DNA from: an uncultured Prevotellaceae bacterium
GTDB taxonomy: Bacteria; Bacteroidota; Bacteroidia; Bacteroidales; Bacteroidaceae
Assembly: GCA_900316355.1 (NCBI GenBank)
Contig: ONCQ01000015.1
Span: 1 to 53,794 of the forward strand
Length of the DNA: 53,794 nucleotides
Direction: 5' to 3'
Under the pieces are notes generated by a model. That model was not told the DNA's origin and searched no databases. It saw nothing but the letters and a program-made list of their open reading frames with translations. How positions within the stretch are numbered: the stretch's first letter is position 1; each line of letters begins with the position of its first letter. This document shows positions 45,543 to 53,291 of this stretch, in pieces. The position numbers and the translations under genes are program-made.

Positions 45543-45989
45543 ATGAATAAGATTATTGCTGACGTAAGGAGCTATGTGGATGCCCGATGGGAGTTGGGGT
45601 CCACGCATGGCATAAGGCATTGGGACCGGGTGTATGCCAATGGGCAGAAGTTGCTGACACCCCAGGTGAACGCGCTGGTCGTGGGCCTCTTCGCCTATCT
45701 CCATGACAGCTGCCGAAGGAATGACGGCCGCGACCTGGAACACGGACCGCGCGCGGCCAAGTTCATAGACACCATCCGCACAACCCTGCTGGCGGAGGTG
45801 TCAGACGAGGAGATAGAGCTGCTGAAGACCGCCTGTCGCCTGCACACCACAACCCACATGACCGGCAATGCCACCGTCGATGCCTGCTTCGATGCTGACC
45901 GCTTGGATCTGGGCCGTGTGGGCATCAAGCCGAATCCGAAATACCTGGCCACGGAGAAGGGCAAGGAGATAGCGCGGCATCTGCACTAA
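45543..45989 (+). CDS. HD-domain protein, putative phosphohydrolase
   Basis: A 148-residue protein with the HD-domain pattern: His26 in GIRHWDRV, His54-Asp55 in AYLHDSCRR, His67 in DLEHGPRAA, and a later Asp in CFDADRLDLGRVG. These residues would hold one or two metals for phosphohydrolase activity. The length suits a minimal HD protein. The substrate is not known; small nucleotides or nucleic-acid ends are the usual targets. It begins 32 bases after the PfkB gene and may share its transcript. Downstream lies a 26-bp palindrome and a terminator-like hairpin. Confidence 0.8.
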   Translation: MNKIIADVRSYVDARWELGSTHGIRHWDRVYANGQKLLTPQVNALVVGLFAYLHDSCRRNDGRDLEHGPRAAKFIDTIRTTLLAEVSDEEIELLKTACRLHTTTHMTGNATVDACFDADRLDLGRVGIKPNPKYLATEKGKEIARHLH

Positions 45990-46036
45990 CGCCTTGTCTA
46001 AGTTTAAGATGCAAGAACGCTATACAACCCTAATTT

Positions 46037-46062
46037 TAATTGTACCGAATTCGATACAATTA
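46037..46062. promoter_or_regulatory. 26-bp palindrome, possible operator
   Basis: AATTGTACCGAA at 46038-46049 faces TTCGATACAATT at 46050-46061, flanked by a further T-A pair; one mismatched pair in 13. The centre is GAATTC. No T run follows, so it looks more like a protein-binding site than a terminator. Confidence 0.5.
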
Positions 46063-46075
46063 GAAATACTTTTCT

Positions 46076-46106
46076 AGCGGATGATGATTTCATCCGCTTT
46101 TTTTTG
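46076..46106 (+). terminator. Terminator-like hairpin after HD-domain gene
   Basis: AGCGGATGA (46076-46084) pairs perfectly with TCATCCGCT (46090-46098), 5-base loop, with a run of nine T from the last base of the stem. Confidence 0.8.
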
Positions 46107-46135
46107 TGCGCGTTAAAGAATAAGGTGTAACTTTT
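46080..46135 (+). repeat. Repeated hairpin/promoter element, copy 1
   Basis: This stretch shares the core TTTCATCCGC + T run + GTGCGCGT, then an A-rich spacer and TGTAACTTT, with 47068-47123. In this copy the -7-like box is TAACTTTT. Confidence 0.7.
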
Positions 46136-46240
46136 CCGCGTATTTCCGTTCCTTTCCGTGTTTTCCGTGCTTTTCTTCTCTTTTTTCACTCTTTCACGAA
46201 GATTTTTCATTTTTCATTCCTTCATTTTTCACTTTTTACC

Positions 46241-46248
46241 TATCTTTG
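46241..46248 (+). promoter_or_regulatory. -7 promoter element of DUF4160/DUF2442 pair
   Basis: TATCTTTG, 83 bases before the DUF4160 start. Confidence 0.6.
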
Positions 46249-46331
46249 TCGCCGAAAGGGCCACGAAAAGGCTTCTTGAAGCCGATTCAACCTCATCGGA
46301 GGGTCCTGATCAATCTTTAAATCCTCATCAT

Positions 46332-46568
46332 ATGCCAACAGTATTCATTTTCTTTGGTTTCAGATTCATGTTCTATTCGAACGACCATGATCCTATTCAC
46401 GTGCACATTGTCAAAGACGATTGTGAGGCGAAGTATAATGTAAGTCCGATAGAGCAGGTTTACAATCATGGTTTCAAAAAGCAGCAGATAGCAATTATTG
46501 AGTCTATTATCGAGGAGAATGTAGAAGTCATCACCGAAAGATGGAAGGCTCATTTTAATGAAGAATGA
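46332..46568 (+). CDS. DUF4160 domain protein
   Basis: A 78-residue protein that matches the DUF4160 family closely: the start MPTVFIFFGFRFMFYSNDHD is followed by PIHVHIVKDD, the conserved H-x-H strand, and ends in a helix (NVEVITERWKAHFNE). The frame is open upstream to 46158, but the family start and the promoter position both support the ATG at 46332. It overlaps the DUF2442 gene, a standing pair in many bacteria that has been regarded as toxin-antitoxin-like or as an accessory pair; the function is not established. Confidence 0.88.
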   Translation: MPTVFIFFGFRFMFYSNDHDPIHVHIVKDDCEAKYNVSPIEQVYNHGFKKQQIAIIESIIEENVEVITERWKAHFNEE

Positions 46569-46833
46569 TATGACAGAGCAGTTGAAAATAGCAAAGGTGT
46601 GGGTTGATGACACCCATGTTTATGCTGAGACCGCCGATGGTCTCCGCGCCAGCTATGCCTTTTCCGAATGGGAGCGATTGGCTCACGCCACCGATGCCCA
46701 ACGTCACGACTTCTACCTGTCTTACGGAGGCATCCACTGGCCGCAAATCGACGAAGATCTCAGCTTCGAAGGTATGTTTGAAGATAATGGTCTTCTTTTT
46801 GCAGCAGAGCCCGAGGCAGAATATAATGCATAA
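46558..46833 (+). CDS. DUF2442 domain protein
   Basis: A 91-residue protein of the DUF2442 family: KIAKVWVDDTHVYAETADGL and ASYAFSEWERLAHATDAQR, then the family-typical YGGIHWPQIDEDLSFEGMF. The start is either ATG 46558 (11-base overlap with DUF4160) or ATG 46570 (one base after its stop); both imply translational coupling. It may bind or act with the DUF4160 protein. A terminator follows, so the two form a complete bicistronic unit. Confidence 0.88.
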   Translation: MKNDMTEQLKIAKVWVDDTHVYAETADGLRASYAFSEWERLAHATDAQRHDFYLSYGGIHWPQIDEDLSFEGMFEDNGLLFAAEPEAEYNA

Positions 46834-46863
46834 TTATAGCTAGAACATTCCCATCTCCCCATC

Positions 46864-46894
46864 GCCTTCCCTACACCCGTTGGGAAGGCTTTTT
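46864..46894 (+). terminator. Terminator after DUF2442 gene
   Basis: GCCTTCCC (46864-46871) pairs perfectly with GGGAAGGC (46882-46889), 10-base loop, then TTTTT. Confidence 0.85.
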
Positions 46895-46987
46895 GGTGCC
46901 CCATCTTGAAAAATGCAGCTATTCTTGTCGAACATAATATAATAATGTGCAACTCATAAGAAATACTTATTAGTTCGTCAGGAAGTG

Positions 46988-47010
46988 GTTGTTCGGGATT
47001 TCCGAACAAC
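46988..47010. repeat. 9-bp perfect inverted repeat
   Basis: GTTGTTCGG (46988-46996) pairs with CCGAACAAC (47002-47010), loop of five bases. No T run, so a regulatory site or remnant is as likely as a terminator. Confidence 0.5.
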
Positions 47011-47067
47011 TTGTCAAATCATCGAGTTTTAGGACATGGTTTGTTAAAAAACTCTATTTCACAAGCG

Positions 47068-47123
47068 TATGATGAATTTCATCCGCTTTTTTTGTGCGCG
47101 TATTAAAATAAAAATGTAACTTT
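47068..47123 (+). repeat. Repeated hairpin/promoter element, copy 2
   Basis: Same core as 46080-46135. It contains GATGA/TCATC hairpin arms, a T run, TTTG (47091-47094) and TAACTTTG (47117-47124), so it can serve as the promoter of the AlbA_2 pseudogene, whose ATG is only eight bases after the -7 box. Confidence 0.7.
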
Positions 47124-47132
47124 GCAGAAGAT

Positions 47133-47781
47133 ATGAGCAAGATACAATCAAGAGAGTGCCAGAACGTTGAGTTCAAGCGCAGTTGGAATGACAAATATTT
47201 GGAGTGGATTTGCGGCTTCGCGAATGCACAGGGTGCTGTGATGTACTTTGGGGTGGACGACGACCATGAGGTTGTTGGTCTGGATCATGTTGACAGGCTG
47301 ATGGAAGACATCCCCAACAAGACAACACGCCTCGCGTCCCCGCAACAGAAATATTGCCAATGCCTTTTTCAAAGCCGGATTCATTGATGCATGGGGACGT
47401 GGCTATAAGAAAATTCGCGAGGGCTTTGAGGGCGCGGGGTTGCCGATGCCCAAGATTGAGAATGCCTATGGCGGAGTCAAGGTGACGTTCCAGAGGAATA
47501 ATGTGAATAGTACACAAACAGGTTCACAAACTCATCCTAATGGGATGTCTGAAGGGTTATCTGAAAGGTTGTCTAAAGAGTTATCTGAATCAGCATATAG
47601 TATATTTCTTATGATTGTTTCTGATAACCATATAAACAGAAAAGTATTAGCAGAAAAGACTGGTATATCAACAACAGCCGTTCAAAAGCATCTTAATAAG
47701 CTAAAGGATCTTGGTGTCTTAAAGAGGATCGGATCTGCAAAATATGGCCATTGGGTAATTGTTGATAGAACAAAGAAATAA
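47133..47781 (+). pseudogene. AlbA_2-domain ATP-binding regulator, internally deleted and frameshifted
   Basis: The first 62 or so codons give the AlbA_2 (divergent AAA-4 / Schlafen-type) N terminus: ECQNVEFKRSWNDKYLEWIC, then GFANAQGAVMYFGVDDDHEV and DIPNK. After about 47325 the frame breaks; a +1 frame then gives the C-terminal part NRNIANAFFKAGFIDAWGRG and YKKIREGFEGAG, and a C-terminal winged helix (LAEKTGISTTAVQKHLNKLK). Full proteins have some 450-500 residues, so roughly the middle 250 are deleted. The last 113 codons (47440-47781) could still be translated alone. The gene type is common in defence and accessory islands. Confidence 0.8.
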
Positions 47782-47802
47782 TAATCATCGTTGAGTCGAA
47801 AC

Positions 47803-47830
47803 GAAAAGGAGCGGCACCGCTCCTTTTCTG
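47803..47830 (+). terminator. Terminator after AlbA_2 pseudogene
   Basis: GAAAAGGAGCG (47803-47813) pairs perfectly with CGCTCCTTTTC (47818-47828), 4-base loop GCAC; T-rich within the stem. Confidence 0.8.
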
Positions 47831-47892
47831 CTTCACAAGCCTTGTGATAATATTTTTTTGAAGATTTTTGCTCTGCGAACCAAAATAAGTTG

Positions 47893-47900
47893 TAACTTTG
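47893..47900 (+). promoter_or_regulatory. -7 promoter element of kinase/DarT-vWA/PP2C cluster
   Basis: TAACTTTG, with TTTG at 47867-47870 (22-base spacer). The transcript would start near 47906, which excludes an upstream ATG at 47898 and supports the start at 47925. Confidence 0.7.
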
Positions 47901-47924
47901 TGGCCAGAAAACAATCATTACCTT

Positions 47925-50900
47925 ATGAACTACCCGCTTATATCAGAATATGTAGATGCCATAAAGGCTGCAGAAGACAATTTCGATCAGTTGAAACATC
48001 TTCGTCCTGTATTGGATGAGGATGGGCTACCTGTGATGACAAGTGGTAACTTTGCCGTGGTGTTCAAGATGAAGGACGAGCAGACGGGGAAACTGTATGC
48101 TGTGAAGTGTTTTACGAAGGAACAGGAGGGACGGGAGGAGGCATATCGGTTGATAGACGATGAATTGAAAAGAGTTGATTCGCCGTATTTGACTTCGATT
48201 CGTTATTTGGAAAAGGAACTCTTTGTAGATACCAGTCAATCGACAGAAACGGAATTCCCTGTTTTACTGATGGACTGGGTGGAAGGTAAAACACTTGACA
48301 AGTATCTGCGCGAGAATCTTGATGATCAATATGCACTGGAGATGCTTGCTTATCGTTTCAGTCAGTTAGCGCAGTGGTTGATTCCACAACCTTTTGCTCA
48401 TGGCGACCTGAAACCAGATAATATCCTTGTTCGTGAAGACGGTTCGCTTGTTCTGGTGGATTATGATGGTATGTATGTGCCAGCCATGAAAGGCCAGAAA
48501 GCACGTGAACTAGGTTCTCCTGATTTCCGCCATCCCCAACGCACTGAGGATGATTTTGATGAACATATTGATGATTTTCCGCTCGTTTCCATATTACTCT
48601 CTCTCAAAGCTATATCAATAGACAAGACGTTGCTGCACAAGTTCGGAGCAAGTGATAGGCTCCTTTTTTCTCAAAAGGATTATAGAGAAATAAGTAAATG
48701 TAATCTTTTTAAATGTTTATTTCCTTCAGAGGATGTCGAGCTTAATTCATTGTTCATAGCAATAACAATATTCTTCTTGAATAATCGGCAAAATTCATTT
48801 CATGACTATATTACTCTTGATTACCCTAAAGAGAAAATTTGGATAGAAGAATTAGGAGACGATGGAAGTGTAAAATATTGGATGGAGTATAGTAGTGATA
48901 AGAAGAAATTGATAAGATATGTTGAGGATCATTATTTTGAAAGAGAATATAAGCATAATCATGGTTTTAATACATTTGTGAGTGTTATTGAAGAATATGG
49001 AGCCTTACAAAAGTATAATATTTTAGATGGAACGGAAGAAATTTGCGATAATGCTTTTATCTTATGCAGAGGTTTGAAAGAACTGGACCTACCTGAAACT
49101 CTTAAATTAATAGGTAAGGGTGCTTTCAGTGGATGTGAGGAACTAAAAAAATTGATTATTCCCAGCTCTGTTGAGATACTTAAAGGGAATCCATTTAGTC
49201 ACCTTGAAACATGTTCGGGCGTTGCCTCCAGAAGCATAAAAGAAGGTCGTTTCAAAGTTGTTGTCAAATCTAATAATTTCCGATTAGAAAGTGGGGTATT
49301 GTTTTCAAATGATCGGACGTTGCTGTTTGCATTTTTGAGTAATCATATCAATCAATATAATATACCCGAAACTGTTAGAATAATTAAGGCTGGCGCTTTT
49401 GAATGCTGCGAAGAATTGACCTCTGTTTTTATTCCTAGCTCTGTAAAAGAAATCGAGCGTGAAGCTTTTGCCAGATGCTATGAACTAAAGGATATTACAA
49501 TTCCTACGTCTGTTAAAACAATAGGTGCAAATGCATTTAATAATTGTTGGAATCTTGAGAGCGTAATTATCAACAATCCTAACGTATGGATTGAAGGTAA
49601 TGCGTTTTCAAAATGCAAAGCCTTATCGACCATTCAGATTCCCCATGGTACAAAAAAACGATTCACAGATTTATTACCCAATATTACGTCAGCGTTTATA
49701 GAACAAAACGAGGATGGTTCACTTGGGACTTACGTTACAGATGAGGATTTAGAAAATGCATGGACTGATGAATTCGGCGTGATGTATAGTTTGGACAGAA
49801 CACGTTTGTTGAAGGCACCTGAAAATATAGAGACGTATACGATTCAGAATGGGACAAAAGTTATATGTGATTACGCATTCTCTGATTCCGAGTTGCAATA
49901 TTTATATGTTCCTTGCACAGTAGCAAGGATTGGTAGTTTTGCGTTTGAATGTTGTTATAGTTTGAAAGAGGTAAAAATTCCCTCGTCCATTAAAATTATT
50001 GGGAAAGGTGCTTTTTGTAATTGTCAAGAACTCTCAAACATTTCGATTCCAGATTCTGTAATAACTATTGAAGAAAGTGCATTTAAAGGCTGTTCCTGCA
50101 TATCTAGGATTAAGATTCCTCGTAATGTCCAATATATAGGAAATGCTGCATTTGCAGATTGTAAATCTCTGATAAAATTATCTGTCCATCCTCAAAATCC
50201 AACATATGATTCAAGAAATGAATGTAATGCAATCATTGAGACGAAACTCAATAAATTAATATCTGGTTGTAAAGCTACTGTGATTCATGAATCGGTAACA
50301 GCAGTAGGCGAATATGCATTCTTGGCTATAGATATTAAAAACCTTATTATTCCCAGCCTAGTCTCTTATATTGATAAAAATGCATTTCTTAGTTGCTCCT
50401 GCTTAGCAAATATTGTTGTAGACGAGCACAATCCTTTCTTTGATTCTCGTAATGCATGTAATGCGATTATTCATACAGAGTCAAACACTCTCATATTGGG
50501 GTGTAAAGCGACCATAGTACCATATTCTGTTACATGTATTGGCGAAAATGCTTTCTACGGATGTACAGGTTTAGTAAAAATAGAACTACCTTCTTCTGTA
50601 AACGCTATAGGTAGTAGCGCTTTTGAAGGTTGTGCTAATATTAAAAGCATAAGTCTCCCCAATAGCATAACAAGCATAAGGGATCACGCCTTTTTCGGCT
50701 GCGAGAATTTGACAAAAATTGAGATTCCACCAAAGGTGAAACTAATAGAAGATGCAACATTCTCTACATGTTCTAGCCTTGAAAGTGTTGTCTTACCTGA
50801 TTCGATTATGCATATTAAGAAAAGTGCCTTTGCAAGTTGTTATAGTATCAAAAATTTTAAAATTCCCAAGTGGGTCAACTCCATTGGAGATAATGCATTT

Positions 50901-51071
50901 TGTAGTTGTTGGGGATTAGAAAGTATTAATATTCCTGGATTTGTTGCGACTATTGGACATGATGTTTTTAAAGAATGTAGTAGATTAAGGCAGATTATTG
51001 TGCCAAAAGGAGAAATAAAACGTTTTTCTATGTATCTACCCCATTATGCGAATCTGCTCGTAGAAGCATAA
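47925..51071 (+). CDS. Ser/Thr kinase-like domain fused to BspA-type leucine-rich repeats
   Basis: A 1048-residue protein without signal peptide. Residues 1 to about 340 are a eukaryote-like kinase: SGNFAVVFKMKDEQTGKLYAVK carries the ATP loop and Lys61; HGDLKPDNIL (159-168) has Asp161 and Asn166; VDYDG (178-182) stands for DFG, and GSPDFRHPQRTEDD replaces the APE region. From about residue 365 to the end there are some 20-25 BspA/LRR_5-type repeats (such as IGKGAFSGCEELKKLIIPSS). The coding sequence is much more AT-rich than the first 45 kb, a sign of transfer. It begins a four-gene cluster with DarT-vWA and PP2C genes. The repeats probably serve as a sensor or partner-binding arm. Confidence 0.85.
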   Translation: MNYPLISEYVDAIKAAEDNFDQLKHLRPVLDEDGLPVMTSGNFAVVFKMKDEQTGKLYAVKCFTKEQEGREEAYRLIDDELKRVDSPYLTSIRYLEKELFVDTSQSTETEFPVLLMDWVEGKTLDKYLRENLDDQYALEMLAYRFSQLAQWLIPQPFAHGDLKPDNILVREDGSLVLVDYDGMYVPAMKGQKARELGSPDFRHPQRTEDDFDEHIDDFPLVSILLSLKAISIDKTLLHKFGASDRLLFSQKDYREISKCNLFKCLFPSEDVELNSLFIAITIFFLNNRQNSFHDYITLDYPKEKIWIEELGDDGSVKYWMEYSSDKKKLIRYVEDHYFEREYKHNHGFNTFVSVIEEYGALQKYNILDGTEEICDNAFILCRGLKELDLPETLKLIGKGAFSGCEELKKLIIPSSVEILKGNPFSHLETCSGVASRSIKEGRFKVVVKSNNFRLESGVLFSNDRTLLFAFLSNHINQYNIPETVRIIKAGAFECCEELTSVFIPSSVKEIEREAFARCYELKDITIPTSVKTIGANAFNNCWNLESVIINNPNVWIEGNAFSKCKALSTIQIPHGTKKRFTDLLPNITSAFIEQNEDGSLGTYVTDEDLENAWTDEFGVMYSLDRTRLLKAPENIETYTIQNGTKVICDYAFSDSELQYLYVPCTVARIGSFAFECCYSLKEVKIPSSIKIIGKGAFCNCQELSNISIPDSVITIEESAFKGCSCISRIKIPRNVQYIGNAAFADCKSLIKLSVHPQNPTYDSRNECNAIIETKLNKLISGCKATVIHESVTAVGEYAFLAIDIKNLIIPSLVSYIDKNAFLSCSCLANIVVDEHNPFFDSRNACNAIIHTESNTLILGCKATIVPYSVTCIGENAFYGCTGLVKIELPSSVNAIGSSAFEGCANIKSISLPNSITSIRDHAFFGCENLTKIEIPPKVKLIEDATFSTCSSLESVVLPDSIMHIKKSAFASCYSIKNFKIPKWVNSIGDNAFCSCWGLESINIPGFVATIGHDVFKECSRLRQIIVPKGEIKRFSMYLPHYANLLVEA

Positions 51072-51147
51072 TCATTCTCGGATGCTATTAATTCGCATAG
51101 GCAACATAAATGCCAGACATTGAATAGTAATTGTCAATCCTATTTTC

Positions 51148-51846
51148 ATGATCATCATAGAATCAAAACGAAAGAAGCTGGCGACGATATTGAAGAAATA
51201 TCCAGAAGCGACAGTTGTTGATGTGACGAGCAAGGCTAACACTACGTTGAGACGACTGAGCCCGTTCTATCCTCATGGCGGAATTCCCGTGCCAAATAGC
51301 GGCAATATGACAGCAACATGTGTGGAGGCTGTTTGGCAAGGATTAAAGGTCTTCGAGCATGAAGACATTGATATAAGTATGTTTTCTAATGATACTATGA
51401 AGGGTTTAAAACGTACGTCCCGGAAACATGGTAAAGTGCTCGGACATAGATATGGCACCAATGGATGTGAGTTGCTGAATTATGCTGATGCACGGAGGCG
51501 AATCTATTTACCCACTTATCGGTGGATGCTTGATTATAAGGTACAAGACATTATTGAGCACCTCAGGATTGCCAATGAATCTCAGACTATAGTTCTGCTT
51601 GACTATAACACCAATTGCGATATCTATAACTACAAGAAACCTTTGTCTCATGCATTTTTGGTCAAGGCATACGCAGAAGGGTTACCTCCATACGAGGATG
51701 CTTTTGAGGTAATAGAGCATCACGATTATCTTACAAATGGACGGAGAGGTTGGAATGTGGTTAGAAAAGAGCGGCGAGTGAAAACCATTGAAGAATATGA
51801 GCCCCCAACGCAGTTGGACATCCCATTTGACTTTAAAGACGACTAA
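51148..51846 (+). CDS. Unassigned 232-residue protein in kinase/DarT-vWA cluster
   Basis: A soluble protein with no signal or membrane part. It starts MIIIESKRKKLATILKKYPE and has YPHGGIPVPNSGNMTATCVE, a charged FSNDTMKGLKRTSRKHGKVL, and RYGTNGCELLNYADARRRIY with several conserved-looking Arg, Tyr and Asp residues that could be an active site; PLSHAFLVKAYAEG follows. I know that proteins of this kind occur in bacteria as a domain of unknown function but cannot name the family with confidence. It ends two bases before the DarT-vWA gene, so they are co-translated. It may be an effector, a substrate or an antitoxin-like partner. Confidence 0.75.
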   Translation: MIIIESKRKKLATILKKYPEATVVDVTSKANTTLRRLSPFYPHGGIPVPNSGNMTATCVEAVWQGLKVFEHEDIDISMFSNDTMKGLKRTSRKHGKVLGHRYGTNGCELLNYADARRRIYLPTYRWMLDYKVQDIIEHLRIANESQTIVLLDYNTNCDIYNYKKPLSHAFLVKAYAEGLPPYEDAFEVIEHHDYLTNGRRGWNVVRKERRVKTIEEYEPPTQLDIPFDFKDD

Positions 51847-51848
51847 AA

Positions 51849-53291
51849 ATGAAGAAGAAAGATAACTGGCAAGAGTACAAGGATATACTTTCCGCCTATG
51901 GCATCAAGAAGATGTATCATTTCACAGATCGCAGCAATTTAGAAAGTATTATCCGAGCAGGAGGACTATACTCGTGGAGCGATTGTGAGAAAAAAGGAAT
52001 ACAGATTCCCAAACCAGGCGGCGAGGGCTTATCACGTTCTCTTGATCGTCGTCGAAACCTGCAGGAATATGTGAGAGTGAGTTTCACGGCTCAGCATCCT
52101 ATGATGTATGTAGCTATGCAGGAAGGCAGGATATCCAATCCTGTTGTTTTAGAGATAGATCCCGAGGTAATCCTGTGGGAAGAATCCCTGTACTCTGATA
52201 GCAATGCGACTAGGAACGATGCACATATAGGAGGTGAATTTGCAGACTTCAAGCAGATTCATTTTCCTGTTGTAACAGCAAAGAAGCGTTTCGATGTGGA
52301 CGAAGAAGAACAGCCCTACTATCAAGCGGAGATTTTGGTGAAGAATTTTATTCCGTTGGAGTACATAAAGAATATCGGGAACTTTGGTGTTCCAATATCC
52401 TCAAAGCCCAAGGTCCTGCAAAGCAAAATCCCATATACAGCACAGATTACAAGAAACACCCCGACTGCATTCATCTTCTTGGTGGATCAATCCGTTTCCA
52501 TGAAGAGAACAACGATGTTAAACGGTGAGAGTGTGACATTGGCTGAGGCCGTGGCTAGAATCGTGAACAATCAAATTAACGAATTGGTGTATCGCTGTAT
52601 CAAAACGACAGAAGTTAGGCATTACTATGACATCGCGATTATAGGATATGGTCATGAAGTCTATAGCGGATGGAATGGTGCTTTGGCTGGTCGTGATTTT
52701 GTTACACCGGAGGAACTGAAGAATAATCCGTTTAAGACGATAACAGTAAAAGAGGAGAAAAGGACGAGGAAAGGAACGATGATTAAAGAAGTCGAAAAGG
52801 TGCAGTGGTTGGAAGCACGATGCGACGGTAACTGGACACATGTTCATCAAGCGTTAGATAAAGCAAAGGAACTACTTGATAAATGGATGACAGAGCATCA
52901 CGATAAAGACTGTTATCCCCCAACCATTATTAATATCACCGATGGCGTATTTAACCATTCAACAAAAGAGCATATAGTCCAACAAGCCAATGAACTTAAA
53001 GCGTTGTTTACGAACGACGGTAATGTGTTGCTATGGAACATTCATATCACACCCGATAATCAGGAGCAGGTGATGTTACCTGTAAGCAAGGATGAGTTGA
53101 AAGGGGACGCATACGCGGATTTGTTGTATGACATGTCAAGTTTGCTCCCAACAAGATATAATCAGCCGATATCAGACATAAGAGGAGATATGATTGACGC
53201 AAGACATGTTGCGATGGCAACAAATACGGACATGTCAACGCTAATACAGTTGATGGATATTGGAACGCCCACAAATATAAGTCAAAAATGA
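51849..53291 (+). CDS. DarT-like ADP-ribosyltransferase domain fused to vWA domain
   Basis: A 480-residue cytosolic protein. Residues 15 to about 190 match the DarT (DUF4433) fold: MYHFTDRSNLESIIRAGGLY (start of the NAD pocket, His24 and Thr26), VLEIDPEVILWEESLYSDSN and AEILVKNFIPLEYIKNI, with Glu161 at the position expected for the catalytic glutamate. Residues about 205-430 are a vWA domain: FLVDQSVSMK gives an intact MIDAS D-x-S-x-S (Asp213, Ser215, Ser217), with a Thr in GNWTHVHQAL and an Asp in INITDGVFN as further ligands. DarT modifies single-stranded DNA; vWA proteins of this type (TerY-like) act with kinase and phosphatase. Its stop overlaps the PP2C start as ATGA. Confidence 0.8.
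   Translation: MKKKDNWQEYKDILSAYGIKKMYHFTDRSNLESIIRAGGLYSWSDCEKKGIQIPKPGGEGLSRSLDRRRNLQEYVRVSFTAQHPMMYVAMQEGRISNPVVLEIDPEVILWEESLYSDSNATRNDAHIGGEFADFKQIHFPVVTAKKRFDVDEEEQPYYQAEILVKNFIPLEYIKNIGNFGVPISSKPKVLQSKIPYTAQITRNTPTAFIFLVDQSVSMKRTTMLNGESVTLAEAVARIVNNQINELVYRCIKTTEVRHYYDIAIIGYGHEVYSGWNGALAGRDFVTPEELKNNPFKTITVKEEKRTRKGTMIKEVEKVQWLEARCDGNWTHVHQALDKAKELLDKWMTEHHDKDCYPPTIINITDGVFNHSTKEHIVQQANELKALFTNDGNVLLWNIHITPDNQEQVMLPVSKDELKGDAYADLLYDMSSLLPTRYNQPISDIRGDMIDARHVAMATNTDMSTLIQLMDIGTPTNISQK

Larger units (their letters stand above)
45990..46331. other. Intergenic region before DUF4160 gene
   Basis: 342 bases with no gene. It holds a 26-bp near-palindrome (46037-46062), a hairpin followed by a T run (46076-46106) that is part of an element repeated at 47068, T- and C-rich low-complexity sequence (46140-46240) and a -7 promoter box (46241). 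Confidence 0.7.
46834..47132. other. Intergenic region between DUF2442 gene and pseudogene
   Basis: 299 bases without a gene. It holds a terminator (46864), a 9-bp hairpin (46988-47010) with no T run, and the second copy of the hairpin/promoter element (47068-47123). Confidence 0.7.
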
